Part shown: piece after piece, positions 26,251 to 36,503 of the stretch | How the letters are laid out: each line of letters opens with the position of its first letter | Numbering within the stretch: position 1 is the stretch's first letter | Source: Streptomyces liangshanensis | Lineage (GTDB): Bacteria > Actinomycetota > Actinomycetes > Streptomycetales > Streptomycetaceae | Direction of reading: 5' to 3' | Length of the DNA: 64,000 nucleotides | Assembly (NCBI RefSeq): GCF_011694815.1 | Contig: NZ_CP050177.1 | Location: 744,001 to 808,000 of the forward strand | The notes under the pieces: model-generated | What the model saw: the letters and a program-made list of their open reading frames with translations, nothing else | What the model was told of the DNA's origin: nothing | Databases searched by the model: none | Translations under genes and position numbers: made by a program

Positions 26251-26999
26251 GCGTGTGCTCCGGCCAGGAAGTGCGCGGCGTTGCGCGCGACGAGCGGCCA
26301 TACGTCGCTGTGGTGGGCGACCACCTCGACCACGGGCAGCTCCACCGTGCCGGCGGTCAGGGCGAGCACCTCGTCCATCCGGCCGGCGGTGTCGACGCCG
26401 AGGACGGGGCGGTCGTTGCCGGGCTCGCGCTCGTGCACGACGTGCAGGAACCGGACCCGGTCGCCGAGGCGCGGGAGCAGGTCGAACACGTCGGCGCCGC
26501 CGACCCCGGCCCAGTAGACGTCGACCTCCAGGACGACGGCCGGGTCGAGGAGGCCGGTGAGCAGTTCGTACGCCGGAATGCCGTCGACGCTCGTCGCGAA
26601 CTCGAAGTCGTGGTTGTGGTAGCCGATCCGGATGCCCCGGGGGGCGGCGAGGGCGGCGGCGTCATTGAGCGTCGCGGCGAGCTGTTCGACACCGGCCCGG
26701 TCGGCGATGCTGTCCGGGTCGACGTAGGGGGTGACGACGGTGCCGATGCCCAGGGCCTGCGCCGCGTCGAGGACCTGCGTCACGTCGTGCCGTACCACCG
26801 ACGCGTGGGCGGTGGTGGCGGTCAGTCCGGCGTCCCGCAGGGCCGTACCGAGGCGGTCGGGGTCCGTGAGGATGTCGTACGGCTCCGCGTGGGTGAAGCC
26901 GAGGCCCGCCAGGCGCGCGAGGGTGGGGCCGAGGTCGGCGGGTGCGAGGTCGTCGCGCACGCTGTAGAGCTGGATCCCCAGCGGCTGTCCGGTCGTCAT
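26247..26999 (-). CDS. Sugar phosphate isomerase/epimerase (TIM barrel, AP endonuclease 2 fold)
   Basis: A 250-residue xylose-isomerase-like TIM-barrel protein (IolE/IolI/Hyi type). Metal-site strands include IGYHNHDFEF (about 133), VVLEVDVYWAGVGGADV (about 165), LHVVHEREPG (about 195) and the start GIQLYSVRDDL. ATG 26999 overlaps the stop of the amine oxidase by four bases. A second, related isomerase lies 5 kb upstream (32046-32837), which suggests two successive isomerase, epimerase or dehydratase steps. Substrate unknown. Confidence 0.88.
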   Translation of the reverse strand: MTTGQPLGIQLYSVRDDLAPADLGPTLARLAGLGFTHAEPYDILTDPDRLGTALRDAGLTATTAHASVVRHDVTQVLDAAQALGIGTVVTPYVDPDSIADRAGVEQLAATLNDAAALAAPRGIRIGYHNHDFEFATSVDGIPAYELLTGLLDPAVVLEVDVYWAGVGGADVFDLLPRLGDRVRFLHVVHEREPGNDRPVLGVDTAGRMDEVLALTAGTVELPVVEVVAHHSDVWPLVARNAAHFLAGAHA

Positions 27000-29056
27000 G
27001 CGCCGGCCTTTCCGTGGTCGTGGTGGTGTTCGTGGTCGTCGGGCGCATGGCCGTCGTGGCCGTGGTCGTCGTGTCCGTCGTGCCCCGCGCCCGCCGCGTG
27101 TCCGCCCGGGTGGCAGTGCGCGGCGGTGGACGCGGGGATGTCCAGGGTCGGGTTGCGGTCGAAGAAGCCGTACGGCTTGAGCACGAAGCCGGTGGAGTCG
27201 ACCGGCATGACCGGCCAGTCCTCCGGCCGGGGGAAGTGGGTGAGCCCGAAGGTGTGCCACAGCACGATGTCGGTGTTGTCGACGTCCCGGTCGGCGGCGG
27301 TCCACTCGGGCAGTCCCGCGCCGCCCCGGTGCAGGTTGACCAGGTCGCCCGCCGGGTAGTTCTCGTCCGGCGCGTACGGCGTCACCCACAGGTGCCGGGT
27401 GGCGAAGGTGGCCCGCCGGTGGATGTCGGACTCCTCGTCGGCCAGCAGCAGCGGCCTGCCCTCGGGGTGGAGCATGTAACCCACGGGGTTTCCCAGCCGG
27501 TTGGTGACCGACGGGTTGGTGACCAGCCAGGACCGGTTACGGCTGTTGTCGGCGACCCGCTGGGCCTCCGATTCGGTACGGAGCCGGCTGACGGTCTGGG
27601 TGAAGCCGGTGCCGGTGGGGTTGCGCGGCCCCCGGGGCACGAGCACCGACTCCACCTCGTCGACCGCGTTGTCGGTACCGTCCACGGCCATGTCCAGCCG
27701 GGCGCTGAACAGGTGCTGGTGGTACGGGGCACCGAGGCCGGGCGCGAGTTCGGAGGCGAACGGGTAACCGGGGCCCGGGTACGCGGAGGTGAAGACGACG
27801 CCGGTCGCCTTGACCTCCAGCTCGATGGCCCCGTCGAGCGAGAAGTACCAGTAGAAGCCGTAGTCGTAGTTGCCGACGGTGACGAAGAAGGAGACCACCA
27901 GGCGCCGGTTGCGGCGGGAGTCCGAGGAGCCGTTCCAGTTGTCGAAGTGCTTCCAGAGGATCCCGGTGTCCTCCTCGTGGACGCAGATGGCCTGCGGGAC
28001 GACCCGCACCCCGCCCGCGCTGTCGGCGAGGACGGCGTCCAGGTAGGTGATGTCGCCGACGCAGTCGCAGCCCAGTTCCAGGGAGTTGGCGAAGCCGCCG
28101 AGCAGGTACTCGCCGCAGTCGAAGAAGTTCTGGAACCACCGCTGCGGGCTCGGGTCGCCGTACGGGACCATCATCTCGGCGACCGAGGCACGGTGGAGCA
28201 CCGGGCGCCGCCGCCCCGCGTCGTCGATGGAGACGTCGTGCAGGACCAGGCCCTCCCGCTGGTCGAAGCCGACCTGGAGCGACCAGCCGAGCCAGTCGAT
28301 GACACCGTTCTCGTCGACGGTGAAGCTGGGGCCCTCGGGCTGGGTGATCTCGATCGGCCTCAGCCCGGCCCGCGGCGGCCGGTCCACCCACCGGGGATCG
28401 TGGAAGTTCCCGTCCTCCTCGGGCACCGGCAGGTCCAGGTGGTCGGCGACGTCGAGGACCTCGCGGGTGACGACGTCCACGACGACGGTGACCCCGTCCA
28501 CCGGGTGCGCCCAGCCGAGGTCGTCCGGTGTCTTCTGGACGAAGGTGAAGCAGCGCTGGAGCCGCCGGCCCTCCTCGCCCTCCCCCGGCACCCCGGCCGA
28601 CAGCGGGTTGACCCGGAGCTGGGTGAGGTCCGTCAGGCCCCGCCTGCGCATCGCGGCCAGCCAGCGTTCGTCGGCGTGGACGATCTCCTCGACCATCCCG
28701 AACTCGGCGAGGACCACGGGGACATGGCCGTCGGTGGCGACGTCCAGCACCCGGGTGGAGACGAGGCGGTCCTCGCCCGGGCAGGCGACGATGTCGTGCG
28801 AGAGGCCGGTGCGCAGGTCGACCAGCATGACGCGGAAGCGCCTGGGGGCGATCGCGCCGGCGAGCAGTTCGCGCTTGTCCTGTTCGGCCAGGCCGAAGTA
28901 GGAGACGTGGGTGTCGGGGCCCAGCAGGCCGTCGCGTCGCAGGAGGGCCTGGCACGCCGTGATCTCGTCCGGGCGGGGCGAGGCGAGGGCCCGCGCCCGC
29001 GCGAGGGCGCTGTCGGTGCCGCCGTCGGGGGCGGGGGGTCGTGTCTCTGTGGTCAC
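26996..29056 (-). CDS. Copper-containing primary amine oxidase with His-rich C-terminal tail
   Basis: A 686-residue copper/TPQ amine oxidase: primary amine + O2 + H2O to aldehyde + NH3 + H2O2. The TPQ precursor is Tyr397 in VGNYDYG, the catalytic base Asp313 in FFDCGEYLLG, and two copper ligands His446/His448 in PYHQHLF, with the third His in LWHTFGLTHF. The last 44 residues hold 13 histidines (runs such as HDGHDDHGHDGH and DHEHHHDH), an unusual extension that may load copper. GTG 29056 is chosen for its GGAG at good spacing. An ATG at 29101 overlaps the GntR stop (ATGA) and would give 701 residues. No signal peptide, so probably cytoplasmic. Confidence 0.93.
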   Translation of the reverse strand: MTTETRPPAPDGGTDSALARARALASPRPDEITACQALLRRDGLLGPDTHVSYFGLAEQDKRELLAGAIAPRRFRVMLVDLRTGLSHDIVACPGEDRLVSTRVLDVATDGHVPVVLAEFGMVEEIVHADERWLAAMRRRGLTDLTQLRVNPLSAGVPGEGEEGRRLQRCFTFVQKTPDDLGWAHPVDGVTVVVDVVTREVLDVADHLDLPVPEEDGNFHDPRWVDRPPRAGLRPIEITQPEGPSFTVDENGVIDWLGWSLQVGFDQREGLVLHDVSIDDAGRRRPVLHRASVAEMMVPYGDPSPQRWFQNFFDCGEYLLGGFANSLELGCDCVGDITYLDAVLADSAGGVRVVPQAICVHEEDTGILWKHFDNWNGSSDSRRNRRLVVSFFVTVGNYDYGFYWYFSLDGAIELEVKATGVVFTSAYPGPGYPFASELAPGLGAPYHQHLFSARLDMAVDGTDNAVDEVESVLVPRGPRNPTGTGFTQTVSRLRTESEAQRVADNSRNRSWLVTNPSVTNRLGNPVGYMLHPEGRPLLLADEESDIHRRATFATRHLWVTPYAPDENYPAGDLVNLHRGGAGLPEWTAADRDVDNTDIVLWHTFGLTHFPRPEDWPVMPVDSTGFVLKPYGFFDRNPTLDIPASTAAHCHPGGHAAGAGHDGHDDHGHDGHAPDDHEHHHDHGKAGA

Positions 29057-29097
29057 GGGGGCTCCGCTTCTGCGAAGGGGGTGGGGTGGACGCCGGC

Positions 29098-29883
29098 TCA
29101 TGCGCCCGCGTTCCGCGTGAAGGAGGTGCGCAGGCGGTAGCGGTCGCCGGCGTAGCGGATCGAGGAGGACAGCAGCGGGCGCCCGGTCCGGTCACGGACG
29201 ATCTGCCGCATTTCGAGGACCGGCGTGCCCGCGGCGATCGCGAGGTGCCCGGCGAGCGCCGCGTCGGCGGGGCGCGCCTCGATGGTGGTGTCGGCCTGCG
29301 CGAGCTCGAAGCCCAGGCGGGCCATGGTGTCGTAGAGCGAGCGGGTGGTGAAGTCGACCTCGTCGAAACCGGTGGCGAGGTCGGCGGGGACGAGCGAGTG
29401 GTCGACGGCGATGGGGACGCGGTCGAGCATCCGGACGCGGTCCAGCCGGTAGAGCGCGGTGCCGGGGACGACCCGGAAGGCCTCCGCCTCGTCGAAGGTG
29501 GCCGGGCCCGGCTCGCGGCGCAGGACGCGGGACGTAGGGACGAGTCCCATGCGGCGGGCGGTCTCGGAGAACGACTCCAGGGTGTTGGGCCACTCCTTGC
29601 GCTCCGGGGCCGTGACGTACCAGCCGCGGCCCTGGGCGGGGCGCAGGGTGCCCTCGTCGACAAGGGCGGTCAGTGCCTTGCGCAGGGTGACGCGTGAGAT
29701 GCCGAGCATCCGGCACAGTTCGCGTTCGGGTGGCAGCCGGGAGCCGGGTTCGACCTCGCCGAGGGCGATACGGCCCTCCAGGGCGGACTTCGCCTGGATC
29801 CACAGGGGTTCGGGGTAGGCGCCGGTGAGTTCGGGAGGCGCCGCCCGGTCCGGCCGCCGGGGGCCGCTCTGATCCGTGATCAT
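29098..29883 (-). CDS. GntR-family regulator with UTRA domain (first of two paralogues)
   Basis: A 261-residue HutC-type GntR repressor. A winged helix occupies about residues 25-95 (GSRLPPERELCRMLGISRVTLRKALTAL) and a UTRA ligand domain about 105-255 (RLDRVRMLD, LRTSFTRNAGA). It is clearly paralogous to the gene at 40842-41606, with shared PEPLWIQA, KEWPNTLESFSETA and YAGDRYRLRTSF segments. It is nested within the operon, overlapping the dehydrogenase upstream by ATGA. Its operator is probably the GCAAGTGGTAT element found in both main promoters; UTRA ligands are commonly phosphorylated sugars. Confidence 0.88.
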   Translation of the reverse strand: MITDQSGPRRPDRAAPPELTGAYPEPLWIQAKSALEGRIALGEVEPGSRLPPERELCRMLGISRVTLRKALTALVDEGTLRPAQGRGWYVTAPERKEWPNTLESFSETARRMGLVPTSRVLRREPGPATFDEAEAFRVVPGTALYRLDRVRMLDRVPIAVDHSLVPADLATGFDEVDFTTRSLYDTMARLGFELAQADTTIEARPADAALAGHLAIAAGTPVLEMRQIVRDRTGRPLLSSSIRYAGDRYRLRTSFTRNAGA

Positions 29884-30920
29884 GCCGGGACCTGGACCCT
29901 TTCCCATGTGCCGGTGCGCATCGAGGTGTAGCAGGCGTCCAGTACGTGGTTGACGACCACGCCGTCCTCGAAGGTCTCGCGTGGTGCGACGCCCCGGGCG
30001 AAGCAGTCGGCGAAGTGCCGCATCTGCTGGCTGAAGCCGTAGGCGCGGGCCTCCTCGGGGACGGGGTAGACCCAGCCGGTGTCGGCGTCCGCCTTCTCGA
30101 CCAGGTAGTCGACGGGGTGCTCGATGAAGCCCCAGACGGGGGTGGCGGAGGTGTCGGTGACCAGGCGGCCCGCGCTGCCGACGAGTTCGTGCCGCAGTTG
30201 CATGCCGCCCTTCTCGATCCAGGACGACTCCACGGTGGCGAGCTGGCCGCCGGCGAACTTGAGGAGGGCGATGGCGGTGTCCTCGCCGGTGGTGCGGTCG
30301 GCGTGGGCGAGGGTGGCGCCCCACGCGAAGACCTCGGTGATGGGGTTGTCCTTGCCGAAGAAGTGGCGGGCGGACTCGACGGTGTGGCAGCCCATGTCGA
30401 GCAGGGCGCCGCCGCCGGCGGTCTCCGCGTCCCAGAAGTGCGGGGCATGCGGGCCCGAGTGCGCTTCGCGGGCCCTCATGGTGAGCAGGTCGCCGATCGC
30501 GCCGGCGGCGACCATCTCGTGCGCCTTGGCGATGTTGGGCGAGAAGACCGAACTCTCCGCGTAGCCGTGCCAGATGCCGGCCTCGCGGACGACGTCCAGG
30601 ATGTCGCGTGCCTCGGCGCCGTTGCGGGCGAGCGGTTTGGTGCACACCACGCCCTTGCCGGCCGCGGCGACGGCCCGTACCGCTTCCAGGTGTGCTTCGT
30701 TGGGGACGGCGACGACCACCAGGTCGACGGCGGGGTCGGCGCACAGGGCCGCCATGTCGTCGTGGGCGCGGGCGTCCGGTGCCCACCGGGCGGCGAGCGC
30801 GGTGGCGCGTGCCAGGTCGCGGGAACAGGTGGCGACCAGGGCGGCGTTGCGGACGTCCTGGAGGGCGTCCGCGTAGGTGTCGCCGATGAATCCCGAGCCT
30901 ATGAGTCCTACGCCGATCAC
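29880..30920 (-). CDS. Gfo/Idh/MocA-family oxidoreductase (second)
   Basis: A 346-residue dehydrogenase. Rossmann motif GLIGSGFIGDTYA (residues 6-18); the conserved lysine motif reads CTKPLARNG (about 95), where TKP replaces the usual EKP; the active-site helix has the catalytic-type His (LLDMGCHTVESARHFFG, about 175). GTG 30920 follows AGAGGA. It is the first gene of the downstream minus-strand operon, with the TGGTA repeat promoter just upstream. It shares only the fold with the other family member at 25123, so the two probably act on different intermediates. Confidence 0.88.
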   Translation of the reverse strand: MIGVGLIGSGFIGDTYADALQDVRNAALVATCSRDLARATALAARWAPDARAHDDMAALCADPAVDLVVVAVPNEAHLEAVRAVAAAGKGVVCTKPLARNGAEARDILDVVREAGIWHGYAESSVFSPNIAKAHEMVAAGAIGDLLTMRAREAHSGPHAPHFWDAETAGGGALLDMGCHTVESARHFFGKDNPITEVFAWGATLAHADRTTGEDTAIALLKFAGGQLATVESSWIEKGGMQLRHELVGSAGRLVTDTSATPVWGFIEHPVDYLVEKADADTGWVYPVPEEARAYGFSQQMRHFADCFARGVAPRETFEDGVVVNHVLDACYTSMRTGTWERVQVPA

Positions 30921-30981
30921 GTGTTCCTCTTCCCTCGTCCTGCGGTGGCCGGCCGCGTGCGGCGTCTGCCCCGGACTTTCA

Positions 30982-31008
30982 TGGTAGCAAGTGGTATCTC
31001 ATTGGTAT
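30982..31008 (-). promoter_or_regulatory. Phased TGGTA repeats with shared 11-mer, candidate GntR operator
   Basis: TGGTA occurs three times in direct orientation (30982-30986, 30992-30996, 31003-31007), spaced 10 and 11 bp, on one face of the helix. The segment GCAAGTGGTAT (30987-30997) recurs exactly, in inverted orientation, at 39644-39654 upstream of the ABC transporter operon. The site lies 62-88 bases upstream of the dehydrogenase start codon, where it could block or overlap the promoter. Confidence 0.65.
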
Positions 31009-31077
31009 TACGCGGATCGGTGCGACAAGGACCACACATGACCAGTGGGTCCAGGCCTCCGGTCCCTCCCGCGGCCG

Positions 31078-32049
31078 TCAGCTCTCCAGCAGCGCGTCGA
31101 AGGCCCGGGACAGCTCCTGGTCGACCGACTTCAGCTCCGGGTGGGCGTCGTGGTGGGCCAGTGCTTCCCTGGCCCCTTCCGCGAAGGACACCCGGGGCGC
31201 GAACCCCGGTACGAGCGACCGCAGTTTGGACGTGTCGAAGAGCATCGAGTGCCGGAAGTCGTGCTCCAGCACCTCGCCCCAGCCGGGCACGTGCACGGCG
31301 ATCGACTCGCTGGAGCGGTGGCGCAGCACCGGGGCGCGTACCCCGGCGGCGGCGGCGAGGGTCAGGTGGATCTGGTCCCAGGTGAGGATGTCGCCGCCGA
31401 CCACGTTGACGCTCTCCCCCACCGCGTGGTCCAGACCGAGCAGCGGGACGACGGCGCGGGCCACGTCCCGGGTGTGGGTGAGGGACCACAGCGACGTGCC
31501 GTCGCCGTGGACCACCACGGGCCGCCCGGCGCGCATCCGGTCGATCGCCGTCCATCCGGCGAGGACCGGGATGACCGTGCGGTCGTACGAGTGGAAGAGC
31601 CGCGCGATCGTCAGCGGGAAGCCGGTCGAGCGGTGGGCGTCCTCCAGCAGCAGTTCGCAGGCGATCTTGTCGCGCGCGTACCCGAACACCGGCTGGCGGC
31701 GCGGGCTGGACTCGGTGATCGGCAGGTTCGGCACCGGCCGGCCGAAGACCGAGCAGGTGCTGATGAAGACGTACTGCCCGGTCCTGCCGTGGAACAGGTC
31801 CGGGTGGGCGCCGATGTCGTCGGGGGTGTAGCCGACCCAGTTGACCACCGCGTCGAACTCGTCGCCGCCCAGGGCCGCCTCGAGCGCCTCGGCGTCGCGG
31901 ATGTCCGCGCGCAGTTGCCGCACGCCGTCGGCGACCGGCCGGGTGGGTTCCGAGCGGGTCACGACGGTCACGTCGATCCCGGCGGCGACCGCCCGGGCCG
32001 CGACGGCGGAGCCGATCAACCCGGCGCCGCCCAGGAACAGTACGTTCAT
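31078..32049 (-). CDS. NAD-dependent epimerase/dehydratase (extended SDR)
   Basis: A 323-residue extended SDR protein. The cofactor motif is LGGAGLIGSAVAARAV (residues 6-21), and VVTRSEP marks the end of beta-2. The active-site segment around STCSVFGRP and FGYARDKIACELLL replaces the YxxxK catalytic pair by YARDK. It acts on a nucleotide sugar or free sugar. ATG 32049 overlaps the stop of the isomerase upstream (ATGA). It is the last gene of the transporter operon; its stop is followed by 157 bases before the next operon. Confidence 0.85.
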   Translation of the reverse strand: MNVLFLGGAGLIGSAVAARAVAAGIDVTVVTRSEPTRPVADGVRQLRADIRDAEALEAALGGDEFDAVVNWVGYTPDDIGAHPDLFHGRTGQYVFISTCSVFGRPVPNLPITESSPRRQPVFGYARDKIACELLLEDAHRSTGFPLTIARLFHSYDRTVIPVLAGWTAIDRMRAGRPVVVHGDGTSLWSLTHTRDVARAVVPLLGLDHAVGESVNVVGGDILTWDQIHLTLAAAAGVRAPVLRHRSSESIAVHVPGWGEVLEHDFRHSMLFDTSKLRSLVPGFAPRVSFAEGAREALAHHDAHPELKSVDQELSRAFDALLES

Positions 32050-32837
32050 GCCCGCTCCTCGGTGGGTTCCGGGACGCGTGCGCCGCGCGACAGCCCGCGG
32101 CCCACGAGGTGGTCGTACGAGCGCCGCAGCGCCTCGAACGTGTCGATGTGCAGCCGCTCCAGCTCGACGAGGTGCCACCGCACGCCGGACGGTGTGTTCA
32201 GTGTGCGGGCCCAGTCGGTCCCGCCCTCCCCGATGGGGACCATCACGTCGTTCTCGTAGCTGACCGCCGGGCCGTCCTTGACGTGCACGAGCCGCACCCG
32301 GTCGCCGAGCCCGGCCAGCACGTCGGCCGGGTCGGCGCCGCCCATCCGCGCCCAGTACGCGTCGAGTTCGACCAGGACGCGGTCGTCCAGCAGCTCCAGC
32401 AGCAGGTCGTAGGCCGGCCGGCCGTCGAACTCCTGGGAGAACTCGGCGAAGTGGTTGTGGTAGGCGATGCGCATCCCCCGCCCCGCCGCGCGCTCGGCGG
32501 CCTCGTTGACCCGCTCCACACCGCGCCGGACCGCGTCCGGCGAGTCGAACTCCTCGCGCTCCATGCTCCACACGAGGATCCCGGCCCCCAGCTCCTCGTT
32601 GAGGTCGAGCGACGCCTCGGCGTCCGGCCCCGCGGGGAACGGGGTGTGGGCGCTGGTCAGGGTGAGCCCGGCGGCGGCGACGGCGTCCCTGACCCGGGCG
32701 GGCCCGAAGTGCTCCACCAGGCCGTAGGTCTCGACGCCCAGGTAGCCCAGGGCGGCCAGCCGGGCGAGGGTGCCCTCCAGGTCGGCCCGTGCCTGGTCGA
32801 GCACGGTGTACGTCATGACGCCGAGGCCGGCTGTCAC
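32046..32837 (-). CDS. Sugar phosphate isomerase/epimerase (second TIM-barrel protein)
   Basis: A 263-residue xylose-isomerase-like barrel. Recognisable strands are IAYHNHFAEFSQEF (about 125), VLVELDAYWARMGGADPADV (about 160) and VRLVHVKDGP (about 188). GTG 32837 is preceded by GGAGGAGGAG. It resembles the other isomerase of the island (26247-26999) in the HNH and YWA(G/R) segments, so they are distant paralogues. It overlaps the SDR gene downstream and follows the ThuA gene by 43 bp. Confidence 0.87.
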   Translation of the reverse strand: MTAGLGVMTYTVLDQARADLEGTLARLAALGYLGVETYGLVEHFGPARVRDAVAAAGLTLTSAHTPFPAGPDAEASLDLNEELGAGILVWSMEREEFDSPDAVRRGVERVNEAAERAAGRGMRIAYHNHFAEFSQEFDGRPAYDLLLELLDDRVLVELDAYWARMGGADPADVLAGLGDRVRLVHVKDGPAVSYENDVMVPIGEGGTDWARTLNTPSGVRWHLVELERLHIDTFEALRRSYDHLVGRGLSRGARVPEPTEERA

Positions 32838-32880
32838 GTCTCCTCCTCCGGCCGGCCCCGCGGGGCCGGTGCGTGTCGTC

Positions 32881-33555
32881 TCAGTCACGGCCGGCCGCCC
32901 ATCGCAGGGCCTGCCTGACCAGGGTGCGGACCGGTGGTTCGCCCCAGGAGCGCAGGTCGTGGCCGAGCGCCAGGTAGACCACCCGGCCGGCCCCGACCTC
33001 GCGGGCGTACAGCACCGGGACGACCACACCGTCCGCCCGGTGCCGTTGCGCCAGTACGGTGAGGTCCTCGTCGGCCGTCTCGAACTCGTAGTACTCGTCG
33101 AAGAGTTCGAAGTCGGAAAGCCCGCGGGTGACGGGGTGGTCGGCGACGATCTCGACGGTGTGCCGGCCCTCGTGGTGGCCCGGGCCGTGCGAGAGGTAGC
33201 GGTTGCCGAGCAGCTCGAAGAGCGGCCGGTCCGCCGGGTCGAGGCCGTCCCCCAGCACCCCCATGATGTTGGCGCCGTGCACCCCCACCAGCCCCTTGCC
33301 GCCGCGAACGGCGTCGGCCAGGGCCCGCTGCTGGTCCGTGGCGAAGTGGCCGCCCGCGGTGTAGAGGAGGTAGACGTCCGCCTCGGCGGTCTCGGGTCGC
33401 GGGTCGGCGAAGCGGCCGGTGCCCATGGCCTTGCGGGTGACGAACCCGGCCTCCACGCCCAGCTGTTGGAAGACTCCGGCGGCGCCGAGCAGGTCGTGGT
33501 GGATGTCGTCGCCGTTGACGACGACCATGGCTCTGGGCGTCGAGAGGTGTGGCAT
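32881..33555 (-). CDS. ThuA-domain protein
   Basis: A 224-residue protein with the class I glutamine-amidotransferase-like ThuA fold. Recognisable segments are AMVVVNGDDIHHDLL at the start, YLLYTAGGHFATDQQ (about 75), GKGLVGVHGANI (about 92), LGNRYLSHGPGHHE (about 118) and RVVYLALGHDLRSW (about 198). ThuA proteins accompany disaccharide and sugar-acid catabolism (trehalose/sucrose-type 3-keto sugar pathways with Gfo/Idh/MocA dehydrogenases and sugar isomerases), which fits this operon exactly. Its chemistry is not firmly established. Confidence 0.85.
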   Translation of the reverse strand: MPHLSTPRAMVVVNGDDIHHDLLGAAGVFQQLGVEAGFVTRKAMGTGRFADPRPETAEADVYLLYTAGGHFATDQQRALADAVRGGKGLVGVHGANIMGVLGDGLDPADRPLFELLGNRYLSHGPGHHEGRHTVEIVADHPVTRGLSDFELFDEYYEFETADEDLTVLAQRHRADGVVVPVLYAREVGAGRVVYLALGHDLRSWGEPPVRTLVRQALRWAAGRD

Positions 33556-33644
33556 GGCTCTCCTCGCGGGGGTGCGGCAGGGGTGGAGCGGGCGGTGGGG
33601 TGGCGGCGCGGCCGGACCGGGCGGCCCGGCGGCGCGCGGGCGGC

Positions 33645-35327
33645 TCAGGCGGGCTTGAGGCGCAGGGCGACCACGGGGTTGGGGATCGGGCTGAAGTACG
33701 GGTCGTCCGGCGAGGGGAAGCCCGTGGCCTTCGCGGTGCTCCAGTCGCTGTAGCTGCCCCAGTAGAACATCGGGATCCAGGGCAGGTTCTCGACGAAGAT
33801 CTTCTCGATCCCGTTCAGGATCTGCTGGCGCTGGGCGTCCGTGGTGGCCTTGGGGTACTCCTTGAACAGCGCGGCGGCCTCGGCGTTCTGGAAGCGCTCG
33901 ATGTTCTGGTAGGTCGGTGTCGCCTTGCCGATCGGGTAGTAGAGGTTGGGGTTGATCGTGTCGTTGTAGTACGAGAAGGCCCGCGGCGCCGAGTTGACCG
34001 GGTAGCCCATCGTGGAGTCGAAGTCACCCTTGGCGGTGAGGGTGTTGATCTCGGTCACCGTCGTGGTGTCGATGTTGAGCTTGATGCCGATGTCCTTGAG
34101 CTGCGAGACCAGCACCTGGCAGCGCGCGGCGATCTCGGTGTACGCGGAGGGGAAGGTGATGGAGAACTCGACGCGCTTGCCGCCCTTGGCGTAGTAGCCG
34201 TCACCCGCCTTGGCGTAGCCGGCGTCCTTGAGGATCTGCTCGGCCTTGGCGGTGTCCTGTTCCAGGTTGAGGCCCTTGTACTGCGGGGCGATGTTGGCGG
34301 TGTAGGCGGGCATCGGCAGGCCGGTGATGCTGGTGGCGGGCACGTCGTTGCTCGCGGCCGCGACCTGCTTGCGGTCGACGCCGAGGTTGATCGCCTTGCG
34401 TACCGCGAGGTCGCTCAGGGGCCAGCGCTCCAGGTTCGGGATCAGGCCGTCGGTCCCGGCGATGGGCGCCCAGTAGTGGTTGTGCTTGCTCCGGCTGACG
34501 AACGTCTTCTCGGCGTTGGCGATGAACGTGCCGCCCCAGTCGGCCTGGCCCTGGACGAGCGCGTTGGTCATGCTCACGTTGTCCTTGTAGGCCACGAAGC
34601 GCAGCGCGTGTATCTGGGCCTTGGTCTGCCAGTAGTCCTCGTTGCGGACGAGCAGGAAGCTCTGCGGGGAGAACGTGGAGAGGGTGAACGGGCCGGTGCC
34701 GACCGGGTTCTTGTCCGGGTACGTCGTCGGGTCCTTGACCTTCGACCAGAGGTGCTTCGAGACGATCGGGCAGGACACGATGTTGGTGAAGTACTGCTGC
34801 GAGGGCACCGCGAAGGTGAACACCACCTGCTGCGGGGTGGGCGCGCTGACCGTGGCGAAGTCGGCGCCGAGGAGGTTCATCCCCGGGTGCGACTTCAGCA
34901 TGGTGTACGTGAACACCACGTCGTCGGCCGAGAACGGCGTACCGTCGCTCCACTTGACGCCCGAGGCGAGGTCGAGGGTGAGGGTCTTGTTGCCGTCCGA
35001 CCAGCGCCACGCCTTGGCGAGCCAGGGCAGGTCGTGGCCGATGTTCACGGTGTTGATCTGGACGAGCGGCTCGTAGATGAAGCCGCTCTGCCCGGGGGAC
35101 GAATAGGTCAGCGCCTGGGCGCTGTTGGGGAGGAACGGGTTGAAGACCTGGGTGAGGTTGTCGGACTGGCCGGCCACCGTGAGGGTGGTCTTGCCACCGC
35201 CCGAGCCGGCGCCGCCCGAGGACGGCTGACAGCCCACGAGGGCGAGGGCGGCCGTACCGGCCAGGGCTCCGGCGAGAACGCCTCGTCTTGTCATGCCTGA
35301 CTCGATCGGCGAGGAGGAAGTCGTCAC
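33645..35327 (-). CDS. ABC transporter substrate-binding lipoprotein, family 5
   Basis: A 560-residue solute-binding protein of the peptide/nickel/oligosaccharide class (SBP_bac_5). The N-terminus carries both a Tat motif (TRRGVLAGALAG, residues 13-24) and a lipobox ending at Cys33 (ALVGC), so it is a Tat-exported lipoprotein. LASGVKWSDGTPFSADDVVFTY (about 115) is the family signature. GTG 35327 follows GGAG. In actinobacteria this class imports oligosaccharides as often as peptides. Because the surrounding enzymes are sugar-type, a glycoside or amino-sugar ligand is more likely than a peptide. Confidence 0.9.
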   Translation of the reverse strand: MTTSSSPIESGMTRRGVLAGALAGTAALALVGCQPSSGGAGSGGGKTTLTVAGQSDNLTQVFNPFLPNSAQALTYSSPGQSGFIYEPLVQINTVNIGHDLPWLAKAWRWSDGNKTLTLDLASGVKWSDGTPFSADDVVFTYTMLKSHPGMNLLGADFATVSAPTPQQVVFTFAVPSQQYFTNIVSCPIVSKHLWSKVKDPTTYPDKNPVGTGPFTLSTFSPQSFLLVRNEDYWQTKAQIHALRFVAYKDNVSMTNALVQGQADWGGTFIANAEKTFVSRSKHNHYWAPIAGTDGLIPNLERWPLSDLAVRKAINLGVDRKQVAAASNDVPATSITGLPMPAYTANIAPQYKGLNLEQDTAKAEQILKDAGYAKAGDGYYAKGGKRVEFSITFPSAYTEIAARCQVLVSQLKDIGIKLNIDTTTVTEINTLTAKGDFDSTMGYPVNSAPRAFSYYNDTINPNLYYPIGKATPTYQNIERFQNAEAAALFKEYPKATTDAQRQQILNGIEKIFVENLPWIPMFYWGSYSDWSTAKATGFPSPDDPYFSPIPNPVVALRLKPA

Positions 35328-35399
35328 GTTCGTCTGCTCCTTGAAAGAGGGGGACAGCGGGAGAGATACGTGGGGGTGTGGGTGGGAGTCGGTCGCCGT

Positions 35400-36499
<1,100 letters not shown>

Positions 36500-36503
<4 letters not shown>

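Noticed and set aside
30918..31080. Invertible or attenuating leader in the inter-operon gap
   Set aside because: The TGGTA units are direct repeats phased at 10-11 bp rather than hairpin-forming; an operator explains them better.
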